64,000 nucleotides of DNA from Rhizobacter sp. AJA081-3 (GTDB taxonomy: Bacteria > Pseudomonadota > Gammaproteobacteria > Burkholderiales > Burkholderiaceae_C). Where the stretch lies: NCBI RefSeq assembly GCF_017795745.1, contig NZ_CP059067.1:4464001-4528000 (forward strand), read 5' to 3'. Below, in pieces: positions 41,395 to 54,449 of this stretch (positions are counted from its first letter, which is position 1; the number at the start of each line of letters is the position of its first letter). The notes below the pieces were generated by a model. That model searched no databases. It worked only from the letters and a program-made list of their open reading frames with translations, and was not told where the DNA came from. The position numbers and the translations under genes were made by a program.

Positions 41395-42129
41395 ATGCCT
41401 GCCGACCAAGCCACCCCGATCTTCCGCACCGAGGAAGAGCTGGCGCGACTGCCCGCCTCGGACCGCATCCGCTACCGGCTGATCGGCGCGCAATGCCGCT
41501 ATCACGCCAACGACAACATCGCCGGCTTCATCGAGGACGGCGAGATCGACGAGCTCAAGGCCGAGGTCACCGCCAAGATGCAGGAGGTGCTGCGCGCGCT
41601 GGTGATCGACACCGACAGCGACCACAACACGCAGGAAACCGCCAAGCGCGTGGCGAAGATGTTCATCAACGAGGTCTTCGTCGGCCGCTACACGCCGATG
41701 CCCGCGGTGACCGAGTTCCCGAACTTCTCGCGCCTGAACGAGCTGATGATCGTCGGGCCGATCAAGGTGCGCAGCGCCTGCTCGCACCACCTGTGCCCCA
41801 TTCTCGGCAAGGTGTGGATCGGCGTGTTGCCCAACGAATTCTCGAACCTGATCGGCTTGTCGAAGTACGCTCGCATCTGCGACTGGATCATGAGCCGGCC
41901 GCAGATCCAGGAAGAGGCGGTCACCATGCTGGCCAACGAACTGCAGGAGCGCGTGAAGCCCGACGGGCTGGCCATCGTGATGGAGGCCGACCATTTCTGC
42001 ATGCACTGGCGCGGCGTGAAGGACGACGAGTCGATGATGACCAACTCGGTGATGCGTGGCGCCTTCCTGAAGGACGCCAACCTTCGCCGCGAATTCCTCT
42101 CCCTGCTCTCGAAGAAGAACGGAAACTGA
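41395..42129 (+). CDS. folE: GTP cyclohydrolase I
   Basis: A 244-residue FolE type I enzyme that converts GTP to dihydroneopterin triphosphate, the first step of folate and pterin synthesis. Zinc ligands lie in RSACSHHLCPI and CMHWRGV; NTQETAKRVAKMFINEV and MTNSVMRGAF are family motifs. ATG 41395 is chosen over TTG 41374. The BLUF gene begins 1 bp after its stop, so the two are coupled. Confidence 0.95.
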   Translation: MPADQATPIFRTEEELARLPASDRIRYRLIGAQCRYHANDNIAGFIEDGEIDELKAEVTAKMQEVLRALVIDTDSDHNTQETAKRVAKMFINEVFVGRYTPMPAVTEFPNFSRLNELMIVGPIKVRSACSHHLCPILGKVWIGVLPNEFSNLIGLSKYARICDWIMSRPQIQEEAVTMLANELQERVKPDGLAIVMEADHFCMHWRGVKDDESMMTNSVMRGAFLKDANLRREFLSLLSKKNGN

Positions 42130-42130
42130 C

Positions 42131-42556
42131 ATGCTCGTCCGACTGATGTACGCCAGCCGCGCCGCCGACTCGGTCGACCAGGAGGCGCTGCTGGCCATCC
42201 TGCGCAAGTCCAAGGCCGAGAACACGGCCAACGGCATCACCGGGGTGCTGTGCTTCTCGGGCGGCATCTTCCTTCAGCTGCTCGAAGGCGGGCGCCAGCA
42301 GGTGAACACGCTGTACAACCGAATCGCCGCGGACAAACGCCACCTCGACGTGGTGTTGCTGAGCTACGAGGAGATCGGCGAGCGCCGCTTCGCGGGCTGG
42401 TCGATGGGGCAGGTCAACCTGTCCCGGCTGAACCCGTCGCTGCTGCTGAAGTACTCCGAGACCGCGGTGCTCGATCCTTATGCGGTGTCGGGCAAGGTGT
42501 CGATGGCACTGTTCGAGGAACTGGTCGCCACCGCCTCGATCGTCGGCCAGGGCTAG
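42131..42556 (+). CDS. BLUF-domain blue-light sensor protein
   Basis: A 141-residue protein with a BLUF domain (residues 1-~95): the conserved Tyr7 in RLMYASRA, Asn in ENTANGITGVL, and Gln in GIFLQLLEGG form the flavin hydrogen-bond network; Trp in FAGWSMG is the family's conserved Trp. A C-terminal helical extension of ~45 residues could transmit the signal. It binds FAD and responds to blue light. No output domain is fused, so it must act through a partner. The 1-bp gap to folE is unusual. Confidence 0.9.
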   Translation: MLVRLMYASRAADSVDQEALLAILRKSKAENTANGITGVLCFSGGIFLQLLEGGRQQVNTLYNRIAADKRHLDVVLLSYEEIGERRFAGWSMGQVNLSRLNPSLLLKYSETAVLDPYAVSGKVSMALFEELVATASIVGQG

Positions 42557-42563
42557 TGCAGCA

Positions 42564-43388
42564 TCACAAGCCGAGCCAGGCGCCGAGCTCCAGCATCTTC
42601 GCTTCGTCGTACTTCTCGAAGCCGGTGTACTTGGTCGGCTCGAGCTTCTTCTTGCCCTCGTCGCTGCTGTCCAGCCCGATCAGGTAGTCGCGCAGCTTCT
42701 CGACCTGGTCGGCGCTGAGGTTCGGGCTGGCCACGATGTGCTTGATCGGCACCGCTTTCGACTGGGCAAGGATCTTGCCGCCCTTGGCCTGCCAGGCCTT
42801 CACCAGCGCATTGGCCGCCGTCGCGCCGGACTGCGTCAGGTTGTTCTCGACGAAGAACGGCACCGCGTCCTGGTAGCGCGTGTAGGTGATGGCGATCTGG
42901 CCCGGCTCGATCTTCGCGTCGCGCAGCGTGGCGCGCACCATCCACGAAGTGATCGAATCCTCGTCAGGCGCGCCGAGCTTGCGCCCCTTCAGGTCGGTCA
43001 GCGAGGTCATCGCGGAATCGGCCGGTACCAAGAAGCTGGCCGTGTATTTCTGGTAGCCCTTGGTCACCGCGACGAGCTTGTAGCCGCTGCCCTTGATGGC
43101 CTGGATCGACACGTGCGCCGGGTGGATCATCGCGAAGTCGTAGGCTTTGGACTGCAGGCCGCGGCGCAGCAGGTTGTAGTCGCCCACCGGCTCGATGGTG
43201 ACCGGCTGCTTGAGCAGCTTGGAGAGGTCGGCGGCGATGACGGCGTAGCGGCCACGCACCTCCTCCAGAGGCACGCGGTAGGTCACGCCCTCGTTGACCG
43301 CGAACACGAGGGCATTCGCCCACGGCGAAGCGAGCAGCATCAACGCGGCGCACAGGCCGCGGGCCAGGAAAGTGGGGGCAAGCGTCAT
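42564..43388 (-). CDS. PhnD-like periplasmic binding protein
   Basis: A 274-residue protein with a signal peptide (about 1-26, ending SPWANA) and a phosphate/phosphonate-type binding fold: YRVPLEEVRGRYAVIAADL, YDFAMIHPAHVSIQAIKG, LGAPDEDSITSWMV and QDAVPFFVENNLTQSGATA. Relatives bind phosphonate, phosphite or other oxyanions for ABC transporters. No permease or ATPase gene is adjacent, so it is an orphan or serves in sensing. Convergent with the BLUF gene. Confidence 0.8.
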   Translation of the reverse strand: MTLAPTFLARGLCAALMLLASPWANALVFAVNEGVTYRVPLEEVRGRYAVIAADLSKLLKQPVTIEPVGDYNLLRRGLQSKAYDFAMIHPAHVSIQAIKGSGYKLVAVTKGYQKYTASFLVPADSAMTSLTDLKGRKLGAPDEDSITSWMVRATLRDAKIEPGQIAITYTRYQDAVPFFVENNLTQSGATAANALVKAWQAKGGKILAQSKAVPIKHIVASPNLSADQVEKLRDYLIGLDSSDEGKKKLEPTKYTGFEKYDEAKMLELGAWLGL

Positions 43389-43441
43389 GCCCGCAGACTA
43401 GAGGCAAACCCGCTCAGGGTGGCGTGACGTAGTTGGCAGCT

Positions 43442-43768
43442 TCACGGATGAGATGTGGGGCCGAGCAAACGTTCGAGCCAGGCGCGCATCACTTCTTCTT
43501 GCGACCCGTCAATCTCGAGCCACTTGCGACGGGCGGTCTGCCCGCGCACCAGCGTCACCGCACGGCGTGGCAAGTCGAGTTCGTCGGCCACCCAGTGCAC
43601 GAGTACATCGTTGGCCTTGCCGTCCACCGGCGGCGCAGCCAGTCGAACACGCAAGGCCCCGTCGTGCAGAGCATCGGCGCCCGTGCGCTTGGCGTTGGGC
43701 ACCACGCTGACGGCCAGCCACAGGCGCTCGCCGTGGCGCGTCAGGCAGCTCGGCAGTTCGTCGGCCAC
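43442..43768 (-). CDS. DUF167 (YggU-like) protein
   Basis: A 108-residue protein with the DUF167 core: LAVSVVPNAKRTGADALHDG, LRVRLAAPPVDGKANDVLVH and VTLVRGQTARRKWLEIDG. The fold is a small alpha/beta domain of unknown function. The GTG start is 5 bp after the topB stop. A longer in-frame open stretch inside topB is a shadow. Confidence 0.82.
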   Translation of the reverse strand: MADELPSCLTRHGERLWLAVSVVPNAKRTGADALHDGALRVRLAAPPVDGKANDVLVHWVADELDLPRRAVTLVRGQTARRKWLEIDGSQEEVMRAWLERLLGPTSHP

Positions 43769-43773
43769 ACCCC

Positions 43774-46344
<2,571 letters not shown>

Positions 46345-46433
46345 GGTGTCTCGGGAAAGGCTCTGGCAAGCGGAACGTGCCGCATCAATACAATCCGGGC
46401 TTCTCGCGCGCACGCACGTACACGCGCGCGCCC

Positions 46434-46958
46434 ATGATTTCAATGTACCCAAAGACGATGAAGGCGCAAGCAACCAACGGCAAGCAGCACCCGGCCGCCG
46501 AAGCGGCCCCGGGCGGACGACGCATCCAGGTCCGCCGATCCGGCGTGCATGGCAAGGGCGTCTTCGCGCTCAAGCCGCTGTCCAAGGGCGAGGTGGTCAT
46601 CGAGTACAAGGGCGAGGTGATCGACTGGCCCGAGGCCCTTCGCCGCCACCCCCACGATCCGAAAGACCCGGACCATACCTTCTATTTCCACATCGACGAC
46701 GGCAACGTCATCGACGCCAAGCACGGCGGCAACGCGGCGCGCTGGATCAACCACGCCTGCCAGCCCAACTGCGAGGCCGACGAGATCGACGGCCGCGTCT
46801 TCATCAAGGCGCTGCGCAGCATCAAGCCGGGCGAAGAGCTGTTCTACGACTACGGCCTGATCATCGACGAGAAGTACACGCCCAAGCTGAAGAAGCAGTT
46901 CGAGTGCCGCTGCGGCTCGAAGAAGTGCCGCGGCACCATGCTGGCGCCCAAGCGCTGA
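46434..46958 (+). CDS. SET-domain protein
   Basis: A predicted 174-residue protein with an intact SET domain: GVHGKGVFALKPLSKGEVVI near the start, the SAM-binding AARWINHACQPNCEA, catalytic Tyr in GEELFYDYG, and a post-SET cysteine cluster CRCGSKKCRG. SET enzymes methylate lysine using SAM. In bacteria they are scattered; targets may be ribosomal or DNA-binding proteins. The start could instead be ATG 46443 or 46458. Divergent from topB and 7 bp upstream of birA. Confidence 0.88.
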   Translation: MISMYPKTMKAQATNGKQHPAAEAAPGGRRIQVRRSGVHGKGVFALKPLSKGEVVIEYKGEVIDWPEALRRHPHDPKDPDHTFYFHIDDGNVIDAKHGGNAARWINHACQPNCEADEIDGRVFIKALRSIKPGEELFYDYGLIIDEKYTPKLKKQFECRCGSKKCRGTMLAPKR

Positions 46959-46965
46959 ATCCACG

Positions 46966-47865
46966 ATGACAGAGACTCCGCTTCACTGGGGAGCCGAGGC
47001 GCTGTGGCAGCAGCTGCGCACACTGCTGCCCGGCCTGAGCGTGGAGGTGGTCGAGCGTTGCTCCTCGACCAACACCGCACTGCTCGAGCGCGCCCGCGTC
47101 GTCATGCGACCCGAGGCGGACAGCAGCGAGGTGCTGGTGCAGCGCAGCGTCGAGAGCGCCGCTTTCGGGCGCCGTGCCGCCGACGTGCAACCTTGCCTGC
47201 TGGTCGCCGAGCACCAGACCGGCGGCCGCGGCCGGCTGGGGCGCGGCTGGCAGTCGTCGCCGGGGGCATCGCTGACCTTCTCGCTGTCCATGCCCGTCGA
47301 GCGTGACGACTGGTCGGGCTTGTCGCTGGCGGTCGGCCTGGCGCTGGCCGAGGCGCTCGACCCGGTGCAGGGAACCGCCGCGCCGCGCGTGGGCCTGAAG
47401 TGGCCCAACGACCTGTGGCTGCTCGACGCGCCCCATGCCGGGCGCAAGCTCGGCGGCGTGCTGATCGAGACCGTCGCGGCCGGGGCCAAGCGGCTGGCCG
47501 TGATCGGCGTCGGCCTGAACGTGCGGCCGATGCAAGCCGCCGAGGTCGGCACCGGCTTCGCCTGCCTGCAGGAGATCGATCCGCAGGTCGAAGCGCCTGC
47601 CGCGCTGCACCGGCTGGCGTTGCCGCTGGTGCAGGCGATCCGCCGCTTCGAGGCCGAAGGGTTTGCCGGCTGCGCGGCCGCGTATTCGCGGCGCGACCTG
47701 CTGCTCGGCCAGCCGGTTCGCACGACGCAGCAGGGCTTGGCCGAGGGTGTCGCGCAAGGCGTCGACGCGAGCGGCGCGCTGCAGGTGCGCACGTCCACCG
47801 GCGTGGTGGCGGTGACCAGCGGTGAAGTCAGCGTGCGCCTGGGCGCAGACGGCGGCGCGGGGTAG
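46966..47865 (+). CDS. birA: Biotin-protein ligase (class I, no HTH)
   Basis: A 299-residue biotin-[acetyl-CoA carboxylase] ligase. The ATP/biotin loop TGGRGRLGRGWQSSPGASLT and KWPNDLWL are clear. The C-terminal domain ends near residue 295. There is no N-terminal winged helix, so it does not repress biotin genes as E. coli BirA does. The extended N-terminus (residues 1-70) has an insertion. It is followed after 2 bp by the SPOR-like gene. Confidence 0.92.
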   Translation: MTETPLHWGAEALWQQLRTLLPGLSVEVVERCSSTNTALLERARVVMRPEADSSEVLVQRSVESAAFGRRAADVQPCLLVAEHQTGGRGRLGRGWQSSPGASLTFSLSMPVERDDWSGLSLAVGLALAEALDPVQGTAAPRVGLKWPNDLWLLDAPHAGRKLGGVLIETVAAGAKRLAVIGVGLNVRPMQAAEVGTGFACLQEIDPQVEAPAALHRLALPLVQAIRRFEAEGFAGCAAAYSRRDLLLGQPVRTTQQGLAEGVAQGVDASGALQVRTSTGVVAVTSGEVSVRLGADGGAG

Positions 47866-47867
47866 GC

Positions 47868-48584
47868 ATGCTGCAGCGCCTGGTCATCCTGCTGATCCTC
47901 GCCAACCTGCTGTTCTTCGCCTGGTCGCGCGGCTGGCTGGAACAGATCACCGGCTCGCGCGTGCACCCCGAGCGTGAGCCCGAGCGCCTCTCGCGCCAGG
48001 TCAACCCGGGGCTGGTGGTGATCCTCCCGCCAAGTGCAGCCCCGGCCTCTGGTGCCGGGCCAGGCGCTGCGGCGCCGCCGGCGGTGTCTGCCGCTGCGGC
48101 GAGCAGCGTCTCCGCCGCCGGCACCTGTCTCGAGGCCGGGCCCTTTGCCACCGGCGCCGCCGTGTCTGCGGTGGCGGCCATGGAGGCCCTGCAGCCTGCG
48201 CTGCCGCCGGGCAGCTGGGTGGAGGTGAAGACCGAACGGCCCGGCAGCTGGATGGTCTACATGGGTCGCTTCCCGAACCGCGACGCACTGGCGAAGAAGG
48301 ACGAGGAGCTCAAGCGCACCCGCGTGAGCTACGAGTCGCTGACGGCGCCGGCTGATCTGGTGCCCGGCTTCTCGTTCGGCCGCCACCATGATCGCGCCGC
48401 GGCCGATCGCGCCCTCGAACAGCTCAGCCAGCGCGGGGTGCGCAGCGCGCGGGTGGTCGAACTGTCGGCCCCGGCAACCCAGCACATGCTGCGAGCCGAA
48501 AGGGCAGATCCTGCCGTGGCAGCGCAGCTTGCGGCGCTCAGGTCGCCCGTGCTGGGCCGCGGCTTCGTTCCCTGCGGCAACTGA
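47868..48584 (+). CDS. SPOR-domain-like membrane-anchored protein
   Basis: A 238-residue protein with one N-terminal membrane segment (LVILLILANLLFFAW, residues ~5-20), an Ala/Pro-rich linker, and a C-terminal region with GSWMVYMGRFPNRDALAKK and a helix before RARV-like strands, resembling SPOR domains that bind denuded peptidoglycan at septa. Coupled to birA by a 2-bp gap, as commonly found in Burkholderiales. Its 3' end overlaps the convergent subtilase gene by 47 bp. Confidence 0.75.
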   Translation: MLQRLVILLILANLLFFAWSRGWLEQITGSRVHPEREPERLSRQVNPGLVVILPPSAAPASGAGPGAAAPPAVSAAAASSVSAAGTCLEAGPFATGAAVSAVAAMEALQPALPPGSWVEVKTERPGSWMVYMGRFPNRDALAKKDEELKRTRVSYESLTAPADLVPGFSFGRHHDRAAADRALEQLSQRGVRSARVVELSAPATQHMLRAERADPAVAAQLAALRSPVLGRGFVPCGN

Positions 48585-50292
48585 GCGACCCCACGGCCAC
48601 GGCCAGCGCGAGCAGCCAGGGCCAGCCGAGCGCACCCCCGCCGCCACCGCCGGCAGGCACTGCGGCCGGCGGCTCGGCGATGTTCGAAGGCCGGTCGGCG
48701 CCCAGCGCCACGGCCGCATCCACCTCGGGGTTGTCGATCACCTCGGGCACGCGCGCCGTGCTCACGTACGACACCGGATCGGTGGCGTACTGCAAGGCCG
48801 CCACCGCATCCAGGATGCCGACGCCGCAGGTTGCCGTGGTGCAGATGCAGCGGCCCGGGTTCTGCTCCGAACACTCGGCGATCGTCGGCGACACCACGTG
48901 CGGCCGCGCGCTGCGCTGAAGACCGTCGATGATCTGCGCGGCCGTCAGCGACGGGTTCACGCCGAGCATCAGGCCGGCCACGCCGGCCACCACCGGCGCG
49001 GCGAAGCTGGTGCCGGCTTGGCGCACGTAGATGGAGTTGCCCACGCCGCGCACACCGTCGTTGCCCAGGGTCAGCAGGCCGTCGTCGCCCACTTCGAGGC
49101 CCCAGTTGCCGACCATGCGCGGATCGCCGCCGACGGTGGCGATGGCCAGTGCCGCGCCGAAGTTCGAGTAGCTGGCCTTGAAGCCGTCGCGGTTGAGCGC
49201 GGCCACGCCGACCACGCCGCGGCAGTTGGCCGGCCGCGACACCGCGCCGTTCTGGTTGCCGGCCGCCGCGACGACGACCACGCCGAGCCGGGCCAGCTCG
49301 TCGATCACGTCCTGGTAGGCGGCATTGCAGGCGGCACTGCCGCCGAAGCTGATGTTCAGTACACGCGCCGGGTTCGGGTTCAGGGGCAGCGGCCGGCCGC
49401 CATGGTCGAACACCTGCAGGCCGGCGGCCCAGCGCATGCCCACCACGATGTCGGCCACTTCGGCGCCGCACTTGCCGGCCACGCGCACCGGCAGCACGCG
49501 CGCACTCCAGTTGATGCCGGCGACACCGCGCCCGTTGCCCGTCTCGGCAGCGAGCATGCCGATGATGGTGGTGCCGTGCCATGAGCTGTCGTCGATCTCG
49601 CAGTCGCCGAACAGCGACGGGCTGCCATCGCGGTCGGCCTGGCTGACCCAGTCGCCGGGGTCGCTCGCATCGGCATCCCAGCCGTCGCCGTCGTTGGCGT
49701 ATTCGACGGTCGAGACGAAATCGCGGCCGGTGAGCACGCCCGAGCCGAGGTCGGCGTGCGGCGTGATCCCGGTGTCCAGCACTGCCACCACGGGGACCGA
49801 GCTGCCGGTGCTGGCCTGCCAGGCACCGAGCAGATCGGGCACGCCGCGGCGCCGATCCTCCAGGTCGTTGCGGTTGCTGCCGCCGGCCTGGAACATCCAC
49901 CACTGGCCGCTGCTGGAGAAGGTGGCCGGGTACAGCGGGTCGGTCGGCGCGTTCAGGCGCCGCTCGCGCTCGTTGGGCACCACCCACTCCACCTCGCTCA
50001 GCCTCGCCAGGCGATGCACGATGCGGCCGGCCTCGTCGGCGGGCAGCATGCGGCCGAAGTCCAGGTGCCGCGAGCGCTTGCCCACGCCACGCTCCTGCGC
50101 CGACAGGCCCGCGGCGGCCAGGACCTTCTTCATCTGCCCGGCCGTGGCGGGCGTTCCGTCGGGGTTGTCGCGAAGCTTGATGATGAGCCCGTGCGCCGCC
50201 CGCGCACCCTGGCCCCACGCCGGAAGCGCCGCGGCCAGCCCGATCAGGAGAGCGCCTGCGATCCGCTGCGCAAGCCGATGTCGCCGAAGCAC
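48538..50292 (-). CDS. Secreted S8 (subtilisin-like) peptidase 2 with GlyGly-CTERM-like tail
   Basis: A 584-residue protein with a signal peptide (ending near ALPAWGQGA), an inhibitor-like propeptide, and the peptidase S8 domain with triad Asp in VVAVLDTGI, His in SSWHGTTIIGM and Ser in AGTSFAAPVVAG. The C-terminus has a Gly-rich stretch, a membrane helix (LGWPWLLALAVAV) and Arg residues. This matches GlyGly-CTERM sorting signals cleaved by rhombosortase. The GTG start is 2 bp after the stop of the paralogue upstream. It probably arose by tandem duplication. Confidence 0.85.
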   Translation of the reverse strand: MLRRHRLAQRIAGALLIGLAAALPAWGQGARAAHGLIIKLRDNPDGTPATAGQMKKVLAAAGLSAQERGVGKRSRHLDFGRMLPADEAGRIVHRLARLSEVEWVVPNERERRLNAPTDPLYPATFSSSGQWWMFQAGGSNRNDLEDRRRGVPDLLGAWQASTGSSVPVVAVLDTGITPHADLGSGVLTGRDFVSTVEYANDGDGWDADASDPGDWVSQADRDGSPSLFGDCEIDDSSWHGTTIIGMLAAETGNGRGVAGINWSARVLPVRVAGKCGAEVADIVVGMRWAAGLQVFDHGGRPLPLNPNPARVLNISFGGSAACNAAYQDVIDELARLGVVVVAAAGNQNGAVSRPANCRGVVGVAALNRDGFKASYSNFGAALAIATVGGDPRMVGNWGLEVGDDGLLTLGNDGVRGVGNSIYVRQAGTSFAAPVVAGVAGLMLGVNPSLTAAQIIDGLQRSARPHVVSPTIAECSEQNPGRCICTTATCGVGILDAVAALQYATDPVSYVSTARVPEVIDNPEVDAAVALGADRPSNIAEPPAAVPAGGGGGGALGWPWLLALAVAVGSLSCRRERSRGPARAT

Positions 50293-50294
50293 GC

Positions 50295-52307
50295 TCAGCC
50301 GACCCGCGCCGCGGGCCGGGCCCGCCACAGCGCGAAGACCGCCAGCAGCAATGCCGCCAGCCAGCCCAGGCCGAGCGCGCCGCCGCCACCACCGCTGCTG
50401 GGCGGCGCGCCGGTCACGCTGACCTCGACGGTCTGCGAGCCGGTCTCGCCGAGAGAGTCGGTCACGGTCAGCGTGACGATGAAGCTGCCGCCGGCCGTCG
50501 GCGTGGCCGAGGCCGAGGCCGTGTTCGCCCCGCTCAGCGACGAGACGATGCCGCCGCCACTGACCAGCGTCCAGTTGTAGCTGGCGATGCTGCGCCCGGC
50601 CACCACCGCCGTCTGCGCCGAGGTGAGCGTGAACGCCGTGCCGGCCGCCGGCTGGGAGGGCGTCACGTCGATGCGCACGATCGGATCGTTCGCTGCGGCC
50701 GCCACGGCCGTCGCCGCGTCGAGCATGCCGGCGCCGCAGGTGGTGGTGGTGCAGTTGCACTCATCCTGGGGCGTGCTGTTCGGGGCGCGGCAGGCCGGCA
50801 CGCCGGGCAGCGACGGGAAGGCACGGGCCGACGAGCGCAGGAATCGCCGCACTTCGGCCGGCGACAGGTCGGGCCGCACCGACAGCATCAGCGCCGCGGT
50901 GCCGGCGACCAGCGGGGCCGAGAAGCTGGTGCCCAGCGTCGCGTTGAAGGCGTCGGTGTAGATCGCGCCGCCGGCACCCGCCACGGGGTTGAAGTCACCG
51001 CTGTTGGAGGTGGTCAGGATGGGGTACAGGCAGGGTTCGGTGGAACCGGTGTTCACGCAGTTCCCGGCCGGCGCGCTGATGCTGACCTCGGGCCCGATGT
51101 CGGAGTAGCCCACCTTGCTGCCGGCGTGGCGCAGGCCGGCCACGCCGATCACGCCCTCGCAATTGGCCGGCTCCGACACGGCAAGGCCTGCGCCGTTGCC
51201 GGCCGAGGCCACGATCACCGCGCCGCGCGCGTTCACCTGCCCGACGATGTCGGTGTACAGGGCCGAGCAGGTGCCCGAGCCGCCCAGGCTCAGGTTCAGC
51301 ACCTTCGCCGGGGTGGGATTGGCGGCAGCGCCGGGCACCGCGATACCGGCGGCCCAGAGCATGCCGGCGGTGATGTCCGAGTCCCAGCCGCCGCACTTCG
51401 ACAGCACGCGTACCGGCAGAACGCGCACGTTGCGGCCCACGCTGGCCATGCCGGTGCCGTTGTTGGTGAGCGCGCCGATCAGGCCGCTGACCTGCGTGCC
51501 GTGCCACGAACTCCGCTCTTCCAGATACTGCCCCGTGTCGTCCTGCGAGGTGCAGTGGTAGAAGAGGCCGGCCGGGTCGTTGGTTTCGGTCAGGGTGATG
51601 CCGTCGCCTTCGTCACTGGCATTTGCATCCACCCCGTTGCCGTCCTTCGAGCTCAGGAACGTGTTCGGAACGAGCGTCACGCCGTTGTCGTTGCGATCCG
51701 CACCGACGAAGTCGTAGCCGTCCAGCAGCTTGACCGCGAGGTCGGGGTGATCGAAGCGAACGCCGGTATCCAGCACCGCCACCACCATGCTGGCGCTGCC
51801 CGAGGTCACGTCCCAGGCTCCTTCGGCATTGATGGCCGAGACCGTGACGCTGTTGGGCGCACGCAGGTACCACTGGCCGGCCACCGGGCCGCCGCTGGAC
51901 GTGCCCGGCGTTCCCGCCGTCGTGTACAGCGGGTCGTTGGGCGCCACCCGGCGCGACTTGCGACGGTCGGGCACGGCGTACTCGACGTCCTTCTCGCTCG
52001 ACAGGCGCTGCGCCAGCGCCGCCGACGTCAGCCCGCTGGCGAACACCACCTGCGTGCGCTCGGCCACGCCGTGCCCGGCCTGCAGCGGCAGCCCGACGCG
52101 GGCGCCCAGCGCCTGCGCACGGCCGGCGTGCATCTGCAGGATGTCAGCCGGCTGCTGGCGCAGCAGCGCCGAATCCGACTTGAACTTGACGATCACGCGC
52201 GCCGTCATCGCCCCCGCGGGCGCCTGGGAGGTCTGCGCCTGCAGCACCGGCGGCGCCAGCAGGGCCAGTGCGAGCGAGGCCAGGATCTTCAGGGGGGTGG
52301 TGCTCAA
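50295..52307 (-). CDS. Secreted S8 peptidase 1 with PKD-like domain and GlyGly-CTERM-like tail
   Basis: A 670-residue protein with a signal peptide (LASLALALLAPPVLQA), a propeptide (ARVIVKFKSDSALLRQQP), and an S8 domain with the triad Asp in VVAVLDTGVRFDHPD, His in SSWHGTQVSGL and Ser in LGTSFSAPLVAG. A PKD/Ig-like domain (about 565-640) precedes a Gly-rich stretch, membrane helix and Arg-rich end. It is likely exported, activated by autoprocessing and anchored through its tail. It shares organisation with the next gene, which lacks the PKD-like part. Confidence 0.87.
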   Translation of the reverse strand: MSTTPLKILASLALALLAPPVLQAQTSQAPAGAMTARVIVKFKSDSALLRQQPADILQMHAGRAQALGARVGLPLQAGHGVAERTQVVFASGLTSAALAQRLSSEKDVEYAVPDRRKSRRVAPNDPLYTTAGTPGTSSGGPVAGQWYLRAPNSVTVSAINAEGAWDVTSGSASMVVAVLDTGVRFDHPDLAVKLLDGYDFVGADRNDNGVTLVPNTFLSSKDGNGVDANASDEGDGITLTETNDPAGLFYHCTSQDDTGQYLEERSSWHGTQVSGLIGALTNNGTGMASVGRNVRVLPVRVLSKCGGWDSDITAGMLWAAGIAVPGAAANPTPAKVLNLSLGGSGTCSALYTDIVGQVNARGAVIVASAGNGAGLAVSEPANCEGVIGVAGLRHAGSKVGYSDIGPEVSISAPAGNCVNTGSTEPCLYPILTTSNSGDFNPVAGAGGAIYTDAFNATLGTSFSAPLVAGTAALMLSVRPDLSPAEVRRFLRSSARAFPSLPGVPACRAPNSTPQDECNCTTTTCGAGMLDAATAVAAAANDPIVRIDVTPSQPAAGTAFTLTSAQTAVVAGRSIASYNWTLVSGGGIVSSLSGANTASASATPTAGGSFIVTLTVTDSLGETGSQTVEVSVTGAPPSSGGGGGALGLGWLAALLLAVFALWRARPAARVG

Positions 52308-52352
52308 GGCGATCTCCGATTCTTGGTTCTGCTCTGCAACGCGGCTGCAGGC

Positions 52353-52685
52353 TCAGGGGCTGACGATGCGCTTGCGCTCATCGCGCTGCACGGCTTCGAA
52401 ATGTGTCGTGTCCTCGCGCAACCGCCGCAGCGCCAGCTCGCAGTCGGCCGGCCCGCGGCAGGCCACGGTCACCGCATGCCAGGCCGCGCTGGTGGCCGAC
52501 ACGTAACGCGCCGGGCGCGCCGTGGTGTCGCTCACCAGGGTGGCGATCGCGGTCGGATCGACCGAGGGCTGTGCCAGCTTGACCATCACGCCCATGCCGA
52601 CCGAGGGCGCCGGCGGCTCCGACGCGCACGCACCCAGGCCCAGAAGGATCAGGCAGGAGGCGGCAGCAGGCAACGACGACGTCAT
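52353..52685 (-). CDS. Small lipoprotein upstream of the subtilases
   Basis: A 110-residue protein with a lipobox (LLGLGAC near residue 20) and a compact mature part: VGMGVMVKLAQPSVDPTAIA, ARYVSATSAAWHAVTV, CRGPADCELALRRL. The start of the mature domain resembles a protease-inhibitor-like or propeptide fold, which would fit the two subtilase genes 45 bp downstream; this is inference. No family was recognised. Confidence 0.6.
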   Translation of the reverse strand: MTSSLPAAASCLILLGLGACASEPPAPSVGMGVMVKLAQPSVDPTAIATLVSDTTARPARYVSATSAAWHAVTVACRGPADCELALRRLREDTTHFEAVQRDERKRIVSP

Positions 52686-52784
52686 GCTGAAAGTGTAGGG
52701 GGGGCGCCAAACCGGCCCCCGTGCGGATTCGGCGGCGTGCAGTAAAGGTTTGTAGCCAGCCTGTGGCAAGGCGTGTGCAGTGGA

Positions 52785-52816
52785 AACACCGAGGGCCCCG
52801 GCGAAGGGGCCCTCGG
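52785..52816 (-). terminator. Terminator of the tkt-gapA unit
   Basis: On the minus strand an 11-bp GC stem (CCGAGGGCCCC/GGGGCCCTCGG) is followed by TGTTTCC. It lies 13 bp after the gapA stop. Confidence 0.7.
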
Positions 52817-52829
52817 AGTGCGAGGCACT

Positions 52830-54429
<1,600 letters not shown>

Positions 54430-54449
54430 GGAATGGTTCCTCTGCGGGT

